Below are positions 1 to 10,740 of a stretch of 44,432 nt of DNA, one piece after another. Below the pieces are notes generated by a model that saw only the letters and a list, made by a program, of their open reading frames with translations, made no database searches and was not told where the DNA came from. Source of the DNA: Nemertoderma westbladi (taxonomy: Eukaryota; Xenacoelomorpha; Nemertodermatida; Nemertodermatidae). Every line of letters begins with the position of its first letter. The first letter of the stretch is position 1. The translations under genes were made by a program, and so were the position numbers. The stretch spans positions 1-44,432 of the forward strand of contig JAUCBJ010005079.1 of the NCBI GenBank assembly GCA_032718475.1. The letters run 5' to 3'.

Positions 1-2
1 AA

Positions 3-641
3 TATTTAGGCGCCACATTGGATAACTGCTTATCAGGAGAAAGTACAGTGAAAAATATTTTCTCGAAAGTTAACAGTAGGCTTAGGTTTCTATACAGAAA
101 CCAAAATAGTTTGAACACCGACTCCCGCAAGTTACTTTGCTCTTCTTTAATACAGTGTCACATGGACTATGCATGCTCTTCTTGGTATGAAGGCTTAACC
201 AAACAGCTTAAATGTAAATTACAAGTAGCTCAGAATAAAGTAGTACGATTTATTAAAGACTACAAACCTAGGCACCACCTAACTCCAGATGACTTTTCTG
301 AATCTGGACTACTTAACTTAGATAGTAGAGTTAAGCAGCTACGCCTTAACCATGTGCATAAAGTGTATAATGGTAAATGTCCCAATTACCTAAAACAAAA
401 ATTCAACAGAGTACGCGATACACACTCTTACAGTACCAGAGCTAGTGCTTCAAACTTCTACCTCCCGAATTGTAAATCCTTTGAATCTGATACTTTCTTT
501 TTTAACGGCATAAAAAATTGGAACGCTCTGCCTAATGAAATTAAAAACCTAAATAATCAACATTCTTTTAAATCTGCAGTTAAATCTCATCTCCGTGTGC
601 AATGTAAAAATAGGTACAATAGTCCTACAGTAAGTTATTAG
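3..641 (+). CDS. Non-LTR reverse transcriptase, C-terminal domain (partial)
   Basis: The reading frame is already open at base 3 and begins with YLGATLD, matching the YLG motif that follows the catalytic YADD block in CR1/Jockey-type reverse transcriptases. The remaining ~205 residues show the usual C-terminal pattern: a basic helical region, a stretch near FFFNGIKNWNALP, and a short tail. No internal stop is present. The catalytic palm and the endonuclease lie upstream, outside the window, so this piece alone could not be active. It is on the same strand as the family A copy that follows but is a different family. Confidence 0.8.
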   Translation, partial: YLGATLDNCLSGESTVKNIFSKVNSRLRFLYRNQNSLNTDSRKLLCSSLIQCHMDYACSSWYEGLTKQLKCKLQVAQNKVVRFIKDYKPRHHLTPDDFSESGLLNLDSRVKQLRLNHVHKVYNGKCPNYLKQKFNRVRDTHSYSTRASASNFYLPNCKSFESDTFFFNGIKNWNALPNEIKNLNNQHSFKSAVKSHLRVQCKNRYNSPTVSY

Positions 642-956
642 TTTATTAATTATTTACTATTTATACTGTAATTACGTTTTATAATAAATTGTTCTGTACA
701 TTACATCTTTATCGTTGAGTCGGGCATTGTCACGCTCTCGGTAAAGTTGTACATGTACATAGTGTAATTACGTTTTATATTGGTTTTAGGTTAGCGTAGT
801 GTAATATTGTATTTGTAACCAAGTAACATAAAGGACCCCCTTGGAAATAAGCTGCAAAGCTTTAGGGGTAATCCTATATGTTATGTTGGACAATACCTTT
901 ATACCGGTACATTGTTTGGTGTATTTGTTATTGTTTTTACATAATGTATAAATAAA

Positions 957-976
957 TCTATCTATCTATCTATCTA
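957..976 (+). repeat. (TCTA)5 microsatellite, 3' tail of the preceding element
   Basis: Five perfect TCTA units follow aataaa-like sequence at 949-956. Short tandem tails of this kind end many APE-type non-LTR elements. The next element starts at the very next base. Confidence 0.85.
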
Positions 977-2674
977 ACCACCAAGGTTAAGGCTGAATCA
1001 CCAGCCGATCGCCTCATTGGTTGGAAAGCCCACTTTGAAAAGCTCCTCAATAATGACAGGGTATTGCCTGATAACTTTATAGAAGTAAAGGTGTCTGAGT
1101 CTGTACTCCCAGATATTCCCATTGGCGATATCTCCTTTGCAGAAGTGAAGGCTGCTGCAAAGAGCATTAAGACCAATCGTGCCAGTGGAGTAGATGGTGT
1201 TCCCCCTGAGGTCTTTAAAATACCTGAGTGTTTAAAGCTCATCTATCCCATCATAGTAGACATGTACCGAACAACAAGAGTCCCACAAGAAATGAAAACA
1301 AATAAGTTGGTGCCAGTTCCCAAGAAGGGCAACCTAACACTCTATGGTTCTTTTCGGGGAATCTCATTGATCTCGATTGCTGCAAAGCTATACAATAGGA
1401 TTCTATTAAATCGCATCAGGGATCCCATTGAGAGACTGCTCCGTGGAAATCTGAATGGGTTCCGTAAAGGTCGTGGGACCATGGAGCCCATTTTGGCACT
1501 TAGAAGGATAATTGAAGAATTATCAAAAAAGAAAGACAGGCATCTGGCTGTTATCTTTGTTGACTTCTTCAAGGCCCTTGATTCAGTCTCTCGGTCACGT
1601 ATGTTCAGCATACTTTCATTATATGGGATTCCTGATGAAATTATTGCAGCAATCAGATCAGTATACGATGGTTCGACAACATTTGTGTCTACTGTTGACG
1701 GTGACACAGAACCATTTGAAGTGTTATGGGGCGTCCTCCAAGGAGACACACTTGCACCATTCTTGTTCATTATTGTGGTTGACTATGTTCTACGCATGTC
1801 CTTAGATCATCATAATGATGATGGGGTGATGATAACTCCACCTACTGGCTCCAGAAGTCGAGGAAATCCTGCCAAGTACCTAACTGATCTAGACTTTGCT
1901 GATGACTTAGGAGTACTCTCAGAATCATTAGAGGGAGCCCAACGGCTCCTCAGCTCAGTAGAACATGCTGCTTCTAGTGTTGGTCTTTTTATTAACTCCA
2001 GAAAGACCAAAGTTCTGACAGTTAACTTTGAAAGTCCTCAGCAAGTCTCTGATCGGATGAGCATAAGCTCAAAGGATGGTATGCTTGAGCATGTGGACGA
2101 CTTCTGTTACCTGGGATCATGGATCCGGAAGTCAGGTGAGGACCTTCGAATACGTAAGGGAAAGGCATGGGCAGCCTTGAATAGGCTTTCCAGGATTTGG
2201 AAGTCACCTAGAATTAATCGGAAACTTAAGGTCCGATTATTTAGAGCAGCAGTAGTTCCAGTACTCCTCTACGGGAGTCCATGCTGGGCTCTAACTGCTG
2301 AGGACACCAAATCTCTGGATGGCACATTCACAAGAATGCTACGCCGGGTTCATTGTGTCAAGTACAATGCACACATCTCCAACCAGACACTATATAACAT
2401 TGGAGGTGTCTCATTGGTTCCCCCAAGCTTGACACTAGAACAAAATCGCCTCCGCTTTGCAGGACATTGCTTTCGCCGTGAGGACCAGCCAGTGCATAAT
2501 CTTGTACTTTGGCAGCCTCATGGAGTGAATAAGCATGGTGGACAGCCCATGACTTTCTTGAGACGCATCTTAAAGGACACTGGCCTTAAAGATGCGGATG
2601 ATCTAGCAAATGTCATGGGTGATAGGGAGTTGTGGCGGTGCAATTTTGTTGACAAGCCGGCACAGCATTCTTAA
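977..2674 (+). pseudogene. Reverse transcriptase of family A, truncated at the N terminus
   Basis: The frame is open from 977 to the stop at 2674, about 565 residues. The endonuclease is missing. Visible reverse transcriptase blocks, in order, are the SGVDGVPPEVF region, a KLVPVPKKGN block, NGFRKGRGTMEPILALRR, VDFFKALDS (palm A), GVLQGDTLAPFLF (block B), FADDLGVLS (catalytic FADD) and YLGSWIRKSG. The C-terminal domain ends in GHCFRREDQP and a tail. No stop interrupts the RT domain, so the insertion is fairly young. It is called a pseudogene only because its 5' half is absent; the first ATG, at 1064, is an internal methionine. Confidence 0.85.
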
Positions 2675-2710
2675 AAATGCAGCTGCAATGCAGCATGCCG
2701 ATTCTAGTAG
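977..2710 (+). mobile_element. 5'-truncated APE-type non-LTR element, family A
   Basis: This copy starts inside the coding region, immediately after the TCTA tail of the upstream element, and ends near ctagtag at 2704-2710. A second copy of the same 3' end lies inverted at 9520-9676 and shows that the family tail is a TAG repeat. No convincing target-site duplication was seen; ctaacc before and ctaccc after are only weakly alike. The protein resembles that of family B (33333-36848), with which it shares tail type and motif order, so the two are related lineages, probably RTE-like. That clade name is inference. Confidence 0.8.
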
Positions 2711-3363
2711 CTACCCGAGGGTAGGGGTGGGCGCTACTCCTATCCCAAGATTTGCTCCCTGTTATTTAACTGGTGTACTCACTATATCGACTCACTATAT
2801 CATCCCAAAATCGGTTGAAAACTTTTTATTCAGCATATTCGAGGTCATTGAAAACGAATATCAATTCCGTTTTACATTCCGCCAAACCGGACAGGTTTTA
2901 TATGTAGGTCGCCAAAGTTCTAGAATAATAATCGAATTCTTTAATTTTTTAACAAACACTAATAGTCGAGTCAATCTAGAAAAAAAACCATAAGAAATTC
3001 GCAATCAACCAAAACCAAATTTTTTAGGTTCTATATTATCTTGTTATTGCCCAAAAAAAGTCTATAAAAATCTATGTTGCGGAACACATTAACGTTGCTT
3101 GGTAACTGCTCAATAGAACTATTTCCTATTGCTAGTGATGTAATCACTAATTTTTAGACAAATCACTACTGTACAACCACTTTATTATTATGTAGTATTT
3201 TTCTTTAAACACTCTTTATGGGTTTGTATTAGCAATGTGACTTTTTTAAACATTCAGTGCTGTTTATAAAATAATTTGCAGGTACTTTAAAAGATATCCT
3301 AATCTTTTGTGATTGCTTTACAATTTTACGATATGGGTAGTTGGTGTGTTATAGGTACACACC
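2711..3363. other. AT-rich stretch with no recognised feature
   Basis: Both strands were read for coding patterns, inverted repeats and tandem repeats. The only open frame, to about 2993, is a fortuitous extension overlapping the end of family A and lacks recognisable motifs. An imperfect small palindrome (ggtgtg...cacacc) lies just before 3364. Confidence 0.5.
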
Positions 3364-3393
3364 GGCACTACTATGTTATGGGTACCCACTTTT
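3364..3393 (+). repeat. Left member of a 30-bp perfect inverted repeat
   Basis: The 30 bases at 3364-3393, beginning ggcactactatgttatggg, are the exact reverse complement of 6591-6620. The pair bounds 3257 bp. A degenerate partner of the inner part (ggtacccatagtga) lies near 3738-3751, so a shorter diverged element of the same family may span about 3364-3751. GGCACTAC-type termini with an inverted partner suggest a DNA transposon or foldback element; no flanking duplication was found. Confidence 0.7.
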
Positions 3394-4003
3394 TAAACAA
3401 ATTTTTTCATATGAAAATGGCTTTTATCATGAAGTTTTTTTTATCTAGAACAAATATTTGAACTTCTGACAGTAAGATGGTAACTAGTACTTTTGCTTTT
3501 GTGTTAGCTAGTACTATTTATTAGCTAGTAAATGTAAGATATACCGGTAATTTAATTCTCAATTATATATTTGCATGGAATAATTTATGAGTCATGGTGT
3601 AGCTAGTAATTATTCATCTACTAAGTAATTATTCACTAGCTAGTTTTTTATATTTTATACAAAATATAGGCAGATGCCAAAATAGAGTTTTTACTTATTA
3701 CTATTATTATTTTGTTTTTATTATTATTATTCCTTTGGTACCCATAGTGATTGCACGAATGGGGAAGTCTCTACACAAGGTAGGGACTTATAATTAAGGA
3801 AATTATATGTAAAGGTGTCTACAGTATTTCACCGGTAACCAACAAAATTAAACACTATATCATCGCTTAAGTACGCGACGATATTAGTAAATGTCTACAT
3901 ACATAACCGGTAAATAATTAAAATATAAAAAATGTGAACAAGCAATCCCAATCCATACACCACGTAGCTAAAATTATACGCCTCCTCCCGCTCCTCACCA
4001 CCA

Positions 4004-4022
4004 CCCCCCCCCCCCCCCCCCC
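4004..4022 (+). repeat. Poly-C tract, 19 bases
   Basis: Nineteen consecutive C residues lie next to the putative 3' end of the minus-strand element at 4023-6046. A second run of exactly 19 C abuts the right inverted repeat at 6619-6637. Lengths of homopolymers of this size are unreliable in assemblies. Confidence 0.9.
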
Positions 4023-6046
4023 ACTAATATTAGAATACATACATACCACACAAACACAAACAGTTACACACATACGTAAGGGCCATGCAACTTGAGTAGT
4101 GTATACTGTATACGGGAAAAGTAAATAGTGTTAGAGGTGTGGTAATTGAGCTTCCTCTATGTGACCTCCTCGCGAGTAAATCTTTTGAGTAATAGACCCT
4201 TTAATTTAAGTTTAAAATGTTGTAAAGTGTTTGTTTGTCTAATATGAATGGGTAGTTTGTTCCATAGTTTAATTAGCTGTGTAGTGAGACTGTAATGTCC
4301 AAATTGGTTGTGGCATCTAGGTAAGCGGATTTTGTATGTGCGTCTATTTAAGATCTGGGTGTTTCTTGGGAGTAGTGGGAGATCAAGATTTTTAAAAGGG
4401 GCAGATATATTGTAGATATATTTATAGAAAAATAGGAGACCGTAATATTCACGGAAAGCAGATAGTAGGGGTATTTTCGATTTGGTTCTGAGGTCAGTTG
4501 CCGTTACGTCTTTGCATCGTTTATTAAAGGTACATCGTAGACCGTAATTCTGAATTTTTTCTAATTTATATAATATGTCTTTAAATCCATGAACATTATG
4601 GTGAGATATTAGGAATTGACAGCAATAATGATGGTAAGGGAGAACAAAGGTTTTATATAATTGGATTTTCGTTTTGAGCGGCAACTGACCTTTAATTTTC
4701 CTAAGACTTGCAATGCTGGTGGACATTTTTTTGATTATGTTGTTTATATGATCGGTCCAACTTAGTTTGTTGTTGATTAGGACGCCGAGATATTTAATGC
4801 AGTTAGATTGGCTAATTATTGAGGTGTCATTTATTTTTAATTTTATTGAGTCAATGTTATTTGCGGTTCGAGTATATTTTGGTGTTAATAGTAAAAATTC
4901 AGTTTTATCCGGGTTCAATTTTAATTTTAATTTTGCGAATACATTGGTCAAGTTTTGTACATTTTTAGCTAAATCTACAGTAGCAGTTGATGCGTTTTTG
5001 GAGCTGACATAGAGAGCAGTATCATCGGCATATTGTATGAGATTTGCATCTTTTGAGGTTAAATTTGGAATAGAATTAGTATATAAGGAGAAGAGAAGGG
5101 GGCCAAGGAGTGTCCCTTGGGGGACCCCTCGTTTCTCTATAAGGAATGGTGAAAATGTATGGCCTATTTTAACTCGTTGTTGTCTGTCGTGTAAGTAATT
5201 TTTAATCATGTTGCAAGCATTTGTTTCGAATCCTAGATCAGTTAGGTGTGTTATTAGTGTATCATGGTCCAGAGAGTTGAAAGCCTTGCTAAGGTCAAGG
5301 AAGGCTACAGCAACATGGTAACCACGATCCAGGTCATACCGCCATGCTTCTGTAGCGTATGTTATTGCATCAGAAGTGGAAAACCTTTTACGGAAGCCAA
5401 ATTGAAATGGTGTTAAAATGTTATTACGTGAGAGGTAGTGTTCGATTTGCGTGACTAGTATTTTTTCGAATATTTTAGCTATTGGGTGCGTGACTGAGAT
5501 TGGACGGTAATTAGTTGGGTCATATTCGTCGCCTTTCTTGTATACAGGGGTAACGTTAGATATTTTTAGTTGATTTGGGAAAATTGATTTAGTTATTGAG
5601 TCATTAATAATATTTGAAAGTGGAGAGCTGATAAATCCTGCAGATAATTTAAAGATTCTAGTAGGGATCGAACTGGGGCCGGAAGGTTTATTGTTAGATA
5701 GTTTGGTTAGAGCTTCAAAAATGTCAAGAGTGGAGATGCAGTGGAAGGAAAATTTCGGTTCTGCTATATGATCTATTACATTCGGTGCCCTATATTGAGT
5801 CCAGTTTAATGTGTTATCTAGACCGGTAAATTTTCCTATATCTATGAAAATATCATTAAATGTTTTAGCTATGTCTAATGGACGAGTTAATAGACGACCG
5901 TTGTATTTTATTTCCGGTGTAGTAGATCGAATATTTTTATTTAGTATGCTGTTAATTATCGCCCACTTTCCTTTAGCTGTTCTCTGATTTAGGAATTTAT
6001 CCTTAATATATTTGTTTTTCAATAACGATTTATAGACTAGATTTAT
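4023..6046 (-). mobile_element. 5'-truncated CR1/Jockey-type non-LTR retrotransposon
   Basis: The element reads on the minus strand with its reverse transcriptase at 6046-4157 and a 3' UTR down to a tatgtatgtatt-like tail near 4030-4040, next to the poly-C tract (poly-G in element sense). The 5' side stops where the frame meets TAA near 6048, so the endonuclease part is lost. It sits inside the 3364-6620 inverted-repeat segment, so it may have inserted into an older foldback element. Ends are approximate and no target duplication was identified. Confidence 0.7.
4157..6046 (-). pseudogene. Reverse transcriptase of a CR1/Jockey-type element, N-terminally truncated
   Basis: About 629 codons are open without a stop. 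Blocks in order are NNKPSGPSSIP, ISNVTPVYKKGDEYDPTNYR, FQFGFRKRFSTSDAI, LDLSKAFNSLDHD (palm A), GVPQGTLLGPLLFSLYTN (block B), the catalytic QYADDTALY, and KYLGVLINNKLSW. The C-terminal domain contains RCTFNKRCKDVTATDL and ends near LLLKRFTREEVT. The upstream APE endonuclease is missing, which is typical of 5' truncation during target-primed reverse transcription. It differs from the element at 1-976 in sequence but belongs to the same broad group. Confidence 0.85.
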
Positions 6047-6102
6047 TTATCTTTTTATTAATTGCGAGAATATATTGATGATATAGAAATTGTCTAAATA
6101 AA

Positions 6103-6600
6103 AGGGGCACTACAAAATTTATTTTGTAATTTTAAAATCACTAGCTACTTTTAAAAACACTACCGGTAGCTACCATAATAAAAAATAATGGGTAACCTCT
6201 CCTGGAAGATAAACAAATTTATGTTCTATAACAAAGAGCCATCTTTATAATATCCATTAACATGGTCCAAAATATTATTTGTAATTTTAAGATCACTAGC
6301 TACCTTAATAAAAAAATAATAGGTACCTCTCTCAGAAGGTGAAATTTATGTTCTAGAACGAAAAACATCATGATAATATCCAATAACATGGTAAAAAAAT
6401 TGATCAAAAATTAATAAAAAAATAGGTAATAAAAATTTGGTTTTGTAATTTTAAAATCAGTAGCTACCTAAAAGAAATTACTAGCTACCATAAAAAAAAA
6501 CAATAGCTAACGTCTAACAGAATATGATATTAATGTTCTAAAACAAAAAACCTCAAGATAATAGCCATTAACATTGTCAAATAAATGGTCAAAAGTGGGT
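6103..6600 (+). repeat. Three diverged AT-rich tandem units of about 150-170 bp
   Basis: Units start at about 6113, 6278 and 6433. Each contains tgtaattttaa(a/g)atca followed by ctagctac, then an (a)n-rich block, a taggtacct- or taacctct-like block, atgttcta(g)aac, and taatatccattaacatgg. The third unit runs into the right 30-bp inverted repeat. The start at 6103 (ggggcactac) resembles the outer terminus ggcactact, so 6104-6620 may be one element made of tandem subunits. Units are about 70-80 percent alike by eye. Confidence 0.6.
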
Positions 6601-6620
6601 ACCCATAACATAGTAGTGCC
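6591..6620 (-). repeat. Right member of the 30-bp perfect inverted repeat
   Basis: Exact reverse complement of 3364-3393. It is followed at once by 19 C residues (6619-6637 including its own last two bases). The palindrome ttctagaac recurs around here (6351, 6740 and 6825, with variants at 3446 and 6706), hinting that this AT-rich region is built from one repeat family. Confidence 0.75.
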
Positions 6621-6637
6621 CCCCCCCCCCCCCCCCC

Positions 6638-7884
6638 TGAAAATTGTTATAATACCGGTAGATAGTTTTTTATATTTCTTTTATAAACAATAAACACATG
6701 TTCTGGAACATGTTAGTTATTATTTAGCATTAAAACATGTATTCTAGAACAAATTTTATAAAAGCTTAAAAAATGTATATTTTATTAATGATGTTGCATT
6801 AAATGTCACGGGAATTATATTTTCTAGAACAGTGTAAGATTCTCGACAATATTTTTCTATAGCTAAGATTTATGGCTATGAAGATTATACACAGTATCAA
6901 TGACAAGGCGATTCTACACAAAAAACCCCATTTGCCAATGTTACGGACTTGCTTCTAGACGTTATTATCCTGTAATGTTTAAACTTAGTTTTCTATATAG
7001 AAAATATACAATAAAAACATTTTGTTTTTAGAAAATTATTACATATTTTCTAGAGTCTTTCCAAGTATAAATAACATTAGATCAATAGAAAGGAAATACA
7101 CCAAACAATGTATTTTATCTTATTGTCAGATAAAATTGTCTTAGATTTTATTACATGTGTTGGAAGAGCATCGAAGTAGAACAGGTTTGCATTATTATGC
7201 AAGTAATTTGAGCAAAGTCCATGCACACACTGAAAAAGTTATTGCAACTTTAGTGTCTGCAAGCCTCCCCTGGTTACTCCAAAACGGAACTCAATATCCA
7301 ATATTAGTTTATGTAGTGAGTAAATATTCGATAACACTATTATTTAACATTGAGTAAGTTTATATAACACTAATTCGTGTTTTATATCAATATCCATAAT
7401 ACCATAATGCACAAAGCGGGGGTGGGAATACAGAGTTTCCGGTATTACGGGTGCAGGTCGAGGCTTCCTAGCTGGGATCTTTGAGGGAAAATAACTAGTC
7501 GTCTTTCATATTACCTACATCGTAACAACTATAGGCTCACCATCCGGGAAAGGATATAAGCAACACCGAGGAAAACACTAAAACATAGTGTCACCCTATA
7601 GGTTGTATGGACACTAATATATACACGGGATGACATACGTACACTGGTCAAGCAATAGGCACAATACATTTACTGTATAGTCTGGTAGATTGCGCAACCA
7701 CGTGAATTCATTTTACGTTTTTGGCCGCTGGGCCTTAATATTTGTTAACCTGAACTTTGTAAGTGATAAACATGGGGTGATAATTAATGCCGTTATACGG
7801 CAATCGACTATTAAAGCGATATATTGGTTTTTTGGGTCTCCGAAGTGCATAAGGATAAATCCCGTAAATAATAATTACTGTATA
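6638..7884. other. AT-rich stretch with no recognised gene
   Basis: Only short open frames occur (for example 66 codons at 7157-7357), with no family motif and no coding bias visible by eye. The block 7420-7660 is less AT-rich but shows no repeat with the rest of the window. Confidence 0.45.
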
Positions 7885-9505
7885 TGTTACGATATATGGC
7901 GTTGTGTAGTAAAGCAACCCATCATACAGTATAGAATAATTAGATAAGTCGTATTGACGTACAGCCATAATTAGATAGGGTAAATAAATACACCAGTTCA
8001 TTTATATTCAGCCCATTTATACAGTATGTAGCCCTACTTACGTAATTTTTATAATAAAACCTTAGCATATTAATATACGGTGGCAAACTTTTATAAAATA
8101 TGAATATGAATTTGCCGTTTCTGGAAATCATTCGAATTGAATATGTATTTGTGCTAATTTAATTTATATTTCTCTATAAATCGATGTTTGTGCTAAAATA
8201 ACGCCTAAATTGTGCTTTTAATAATCGCCAAATTAAGTTGAGGCGGTTATGTGCTTAAATGATCGCCAAATTAAGTCCTGCGCACTGATTGGCTAAAAAC
8301 CCAGCTGATAGAACCCTGGATGCGCCTAATCAGTGAGCGGGCTTAAACATTGCGTCATTCTTGCAGTTTTGTAGTAGCCATCTTTCTTATAATTTTGTAC
8401 TTCCTTTCGTTTGTAAAAATTGCTGATTTCTTCCTGTAACTGTTACTTGATTTATGACTTTTGAATATGATTACTGCTTGGACTGACTCTTGATTTCTTA
8501 TTCTTTGCAATGTAGTAGATCTTAATCAAAGATTTCTTATTCGACTGTCAAGACTGTTTGTCATGCTTGCGCCTATACGGTGATTGCTTGCTTTAGCATG
8601 TTGGGCTAAGGGTACCGGTAGGCGTCGCGGGTGCACTGTTGGATGCGACGGAAGGAGAGGTGGAGGATCCAATGTGTGGCAACGCTGGCGGGGGCCAGTA
8701 GTTGTGGTCGGGCGAATCAAAGTAGAGGACCGGGGACCGGTCGTCATTACGGCTTTTGGGGGCTGACGAACAAGATTTCGTCTCAGTATTGTTTGGCTGT
8801 AGTGCTGTTTTAACGGGTTTAGCTAGGAAGACCGCATTTAGCTTGGGTGGCCTTGGCATATTACACTAGTGCTACGCCAGTGCTACAAACGCCACAAACA
8901 CTGTTAATGTATTGGTGGTTTACTGTTTTAAACGCTGCTTTATGTTGTGTTGTTTAGAAAGGGCCTGATTCTCGATTGTGATGTTTAGATAGGCGCTATT
9001 CTCTTGATTGTTTCTATTTCTAATTTATGCTTGTTAATTACTGTTAGGTCAAATAATACAGTATTTGGGCTGTTGCTAGTATAACTCAGTAGCGTAAATA
9101 ATTAGTAATACGCATTCTGGAATACTTAGTAATTAGTATGCAACTCTGTGCATTTGAGACACTACTTACTTTACTTTAGCACTTAAAATTAAGAATTATA
9201 AAATTAAGAATTTGTACGCTGCATAGCGGAGAATAGTTTGGGTAGATTACGTTTAGAAATACTTTATATTCTACGCTAGGCGGTTATTTGGAAGTAGCGG
9301 GTCAGCAGGTTTACAGCGGTACCGGTAGCTAGAGTAGCGCAGTAGTGATATCGCTGAGTTAAATCAGCACAAGGTCAAAGTTTCGACATTAGGGAAATTA
9401 ATACCCCACCTTTTGCATATTAAAATATTCTCACATTTGACATTGTTCCGCCCAGCAAACTGCCTGTATTTCTCTGTGGAAAGTGAACACCGAGTGCTAA
9501 GTCAC

Positions 9506-9690
9506 CCGCACTCATATTACTACTACTAGGATCTGCATGCTGCATTGCAGCTGCATTTTTAAGAATGCTGTGCCGGCTTATCGACAAAATTGCACTGCCA
9601 CAACTCCTTATCACCCATGACATTTGCTAGATCATCCGCATCTTCAAGGCCAGTGTCCTTTAAGATGCGTCTCAAACCGCACTCATATTA
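9506..9690 (-). mobile_element. 157-bp 3' fragment of non-LTR family A with a 14-bp target-site duplication
   Basis: The sequence 9520-9676 is the reverse complement of the extreme 3' end of the family A element (compare about 2560-2710) and carries a short TAG-repeat tail (actactactag on the plus strand). It is flanked by perfect 14-bp direct repeats ccgcactcatatta at 9506-9519 and 9677-9690. This is a clean 5'-truncated retrotransposition event and fixes both the family tail and its usual duplication length. Confidence 0.9.
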
Positions 9691-9916
9691 AGTAGCTTAG
9701 GAAGTCAAATCAAATTCATTGTTTTGGTTATTTCTGTTTGGCTTATAAATTAGAACGATTAGCTTGATGTGTTATAGCTTGATTAAATTTGTTTCATTTG
9801 AAAATACAAACATATCAAAAGGAAAGACCGCCCTGGGGTGCTTTTAACAGTAATAAGCCCTTTGTTTACTGTAGATTTTAATATGGATTTTATATTCCTA
9901 GCCTAGTCCTAGTCTT

Positions 9917-10378
9917 AAATCAGATCTCTCCAGGCACCTGAAGACTAAGTTCTTTCGAGTCACAGTGGAAAGTGTATTTTTATCCGGGGGTGAGACCTGG
10001 ACACTGACTAAATCACTTGAACAACGAATTGATGGTTGCTACACAAGACTACTAAGGGCAGCCCTAAACATCAGCTGGAGACAACACATGACAAACGCCG
10101 AGCTTTATGGTACAATACCACCTGTATCAACCACCCTCCGTGAACGCAGATTAAGATTCAGTGGGCACTGCTGGCGAAGTAAAGACGAGGTCATACCAGA
10201 TCTACTTCTCTGGCAACCAACTCATGGAAAGCGTAGTCGTGGACGACCGGCCATAACATATATAGATCAACTTGAAAGGGATACTGAACTTGGGAGAAAC
10301 GAAATTACGACAACTATGGAGAATCGGGAAGCCTGGGAGGATCTCATTTCCACTGTCCGAGTTCGCTCGACTTAGTAG
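9917..10378 (+). pseudogene. C-terminal fragment of the family B reverse transcriptase
   Basis: The frame encodes the last ~150 residues of the family B protein, from the SDLSRHLKTKFFR region through TWTLTKSLEQRIDG and HGKRSRGRPAITYID to the stop. It has no catalytic domain and is a dead fragment. It is still almost identical to the full-length copy, so it arose recently. Confidence 0.85.
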
Positions 10379-10381
10379 TAG
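9917..10381 (+). mobile_element. 465-bp 5'-truncated copy of non-LTR family B
   Basis: This copy matches 36377-36841 of the full-length family B element almost base for base; a handful of substitutions were counted by eye. It ends with the same stop codon merging into a TAG-repeat tail. A 10-bp direct repeat, tattcctagc, occurs at 9893-9902 and 10382-10391. Fourteen extra bases lie between the left repeat and the start of the match, so the duplication is probable rather than certain. Confidence 0.85.
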
Positions 10382-10740
10382 TATTCCTAGCTAGCCAGTG
10401 GCATCGCTCTTTGCCTGCCTGCCTGACTACGCCTATGACTACCTACCGAGCTATTCATTTATTCTCAACCTGTTTAGCTGATATTCCTACAGAGTCTGTT
10501 AATATATTTATATTTAAATTTATAGCTAAACGACAGATTTAATAATGATTGTCAATAATAAGGCTTATATCCAAAAGTGTTTATTTCTCAAAATATTAGG
10601 CTTATTATTTTTTGATAGGATTTCTGTGTATGCCTATTTGAATTATCTAAGTTTTTACACTGGGGCATTAACAAAGGGTACACGTTCGTGGGGCCTTCGC
10701 GCAGCACGAGGCTCAGTTATGAGATACAAATTAAAATTGA

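Larger units (their letters stand above)
1..976 (+). mobile_element. 3' part of a CR1/Jockey-type non-LTR retrotransposon, cut by the window edge
   Basis: The open frame at the left edge encodes the C-terminal part of a non-LTR reverse transcriptase. It is followed by about 315 bases of 3' UTR and five TCTA repeats at 957-976, a typical 3' tail for such elements. The 3' UTR contains a short direct repeat (tgtaattacgttttat at about 764 with a near copy at 668). The 5' part lies outside the window, so neither full length nor target-site duplication can be judged. Clade assignment within the CR1/Jockey/I group is inference from the style of the C-terminal domain. Confidence 0.8.
7885..10740 (+). 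repeat. Left arm of a large imperfect inverted repeat
   Basis: The left arm starts with tgttacgatatatggcg at 7885-7901 and pairs with the reverse complement of 13922-13938. Collinear matching continues along 7885-9314 and resumes at 10679-10740, which pairs with 12205-12270. Between 9315 and 10678 the left arm holds extra DNA, including two non-LTR fragments. A GC-rich block at 8590-8760 pairs with 12790-12940. Arms are diverged (roughly 70-80 percent by eye, with indels) and carry no recognisable ORF. Likely readings are very long terminal inverted repeats of a DNA transposon, or two inverted copies of one repeat. Confidence 0.75.

Noticed and set aside
8526-8859. Overlapping short frames in the GC-rich part of the left inverted-repeat arm
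   Set aside because: Not preserved in the homologous right arm near 12790-12940, which has shifts and stops; no motif.
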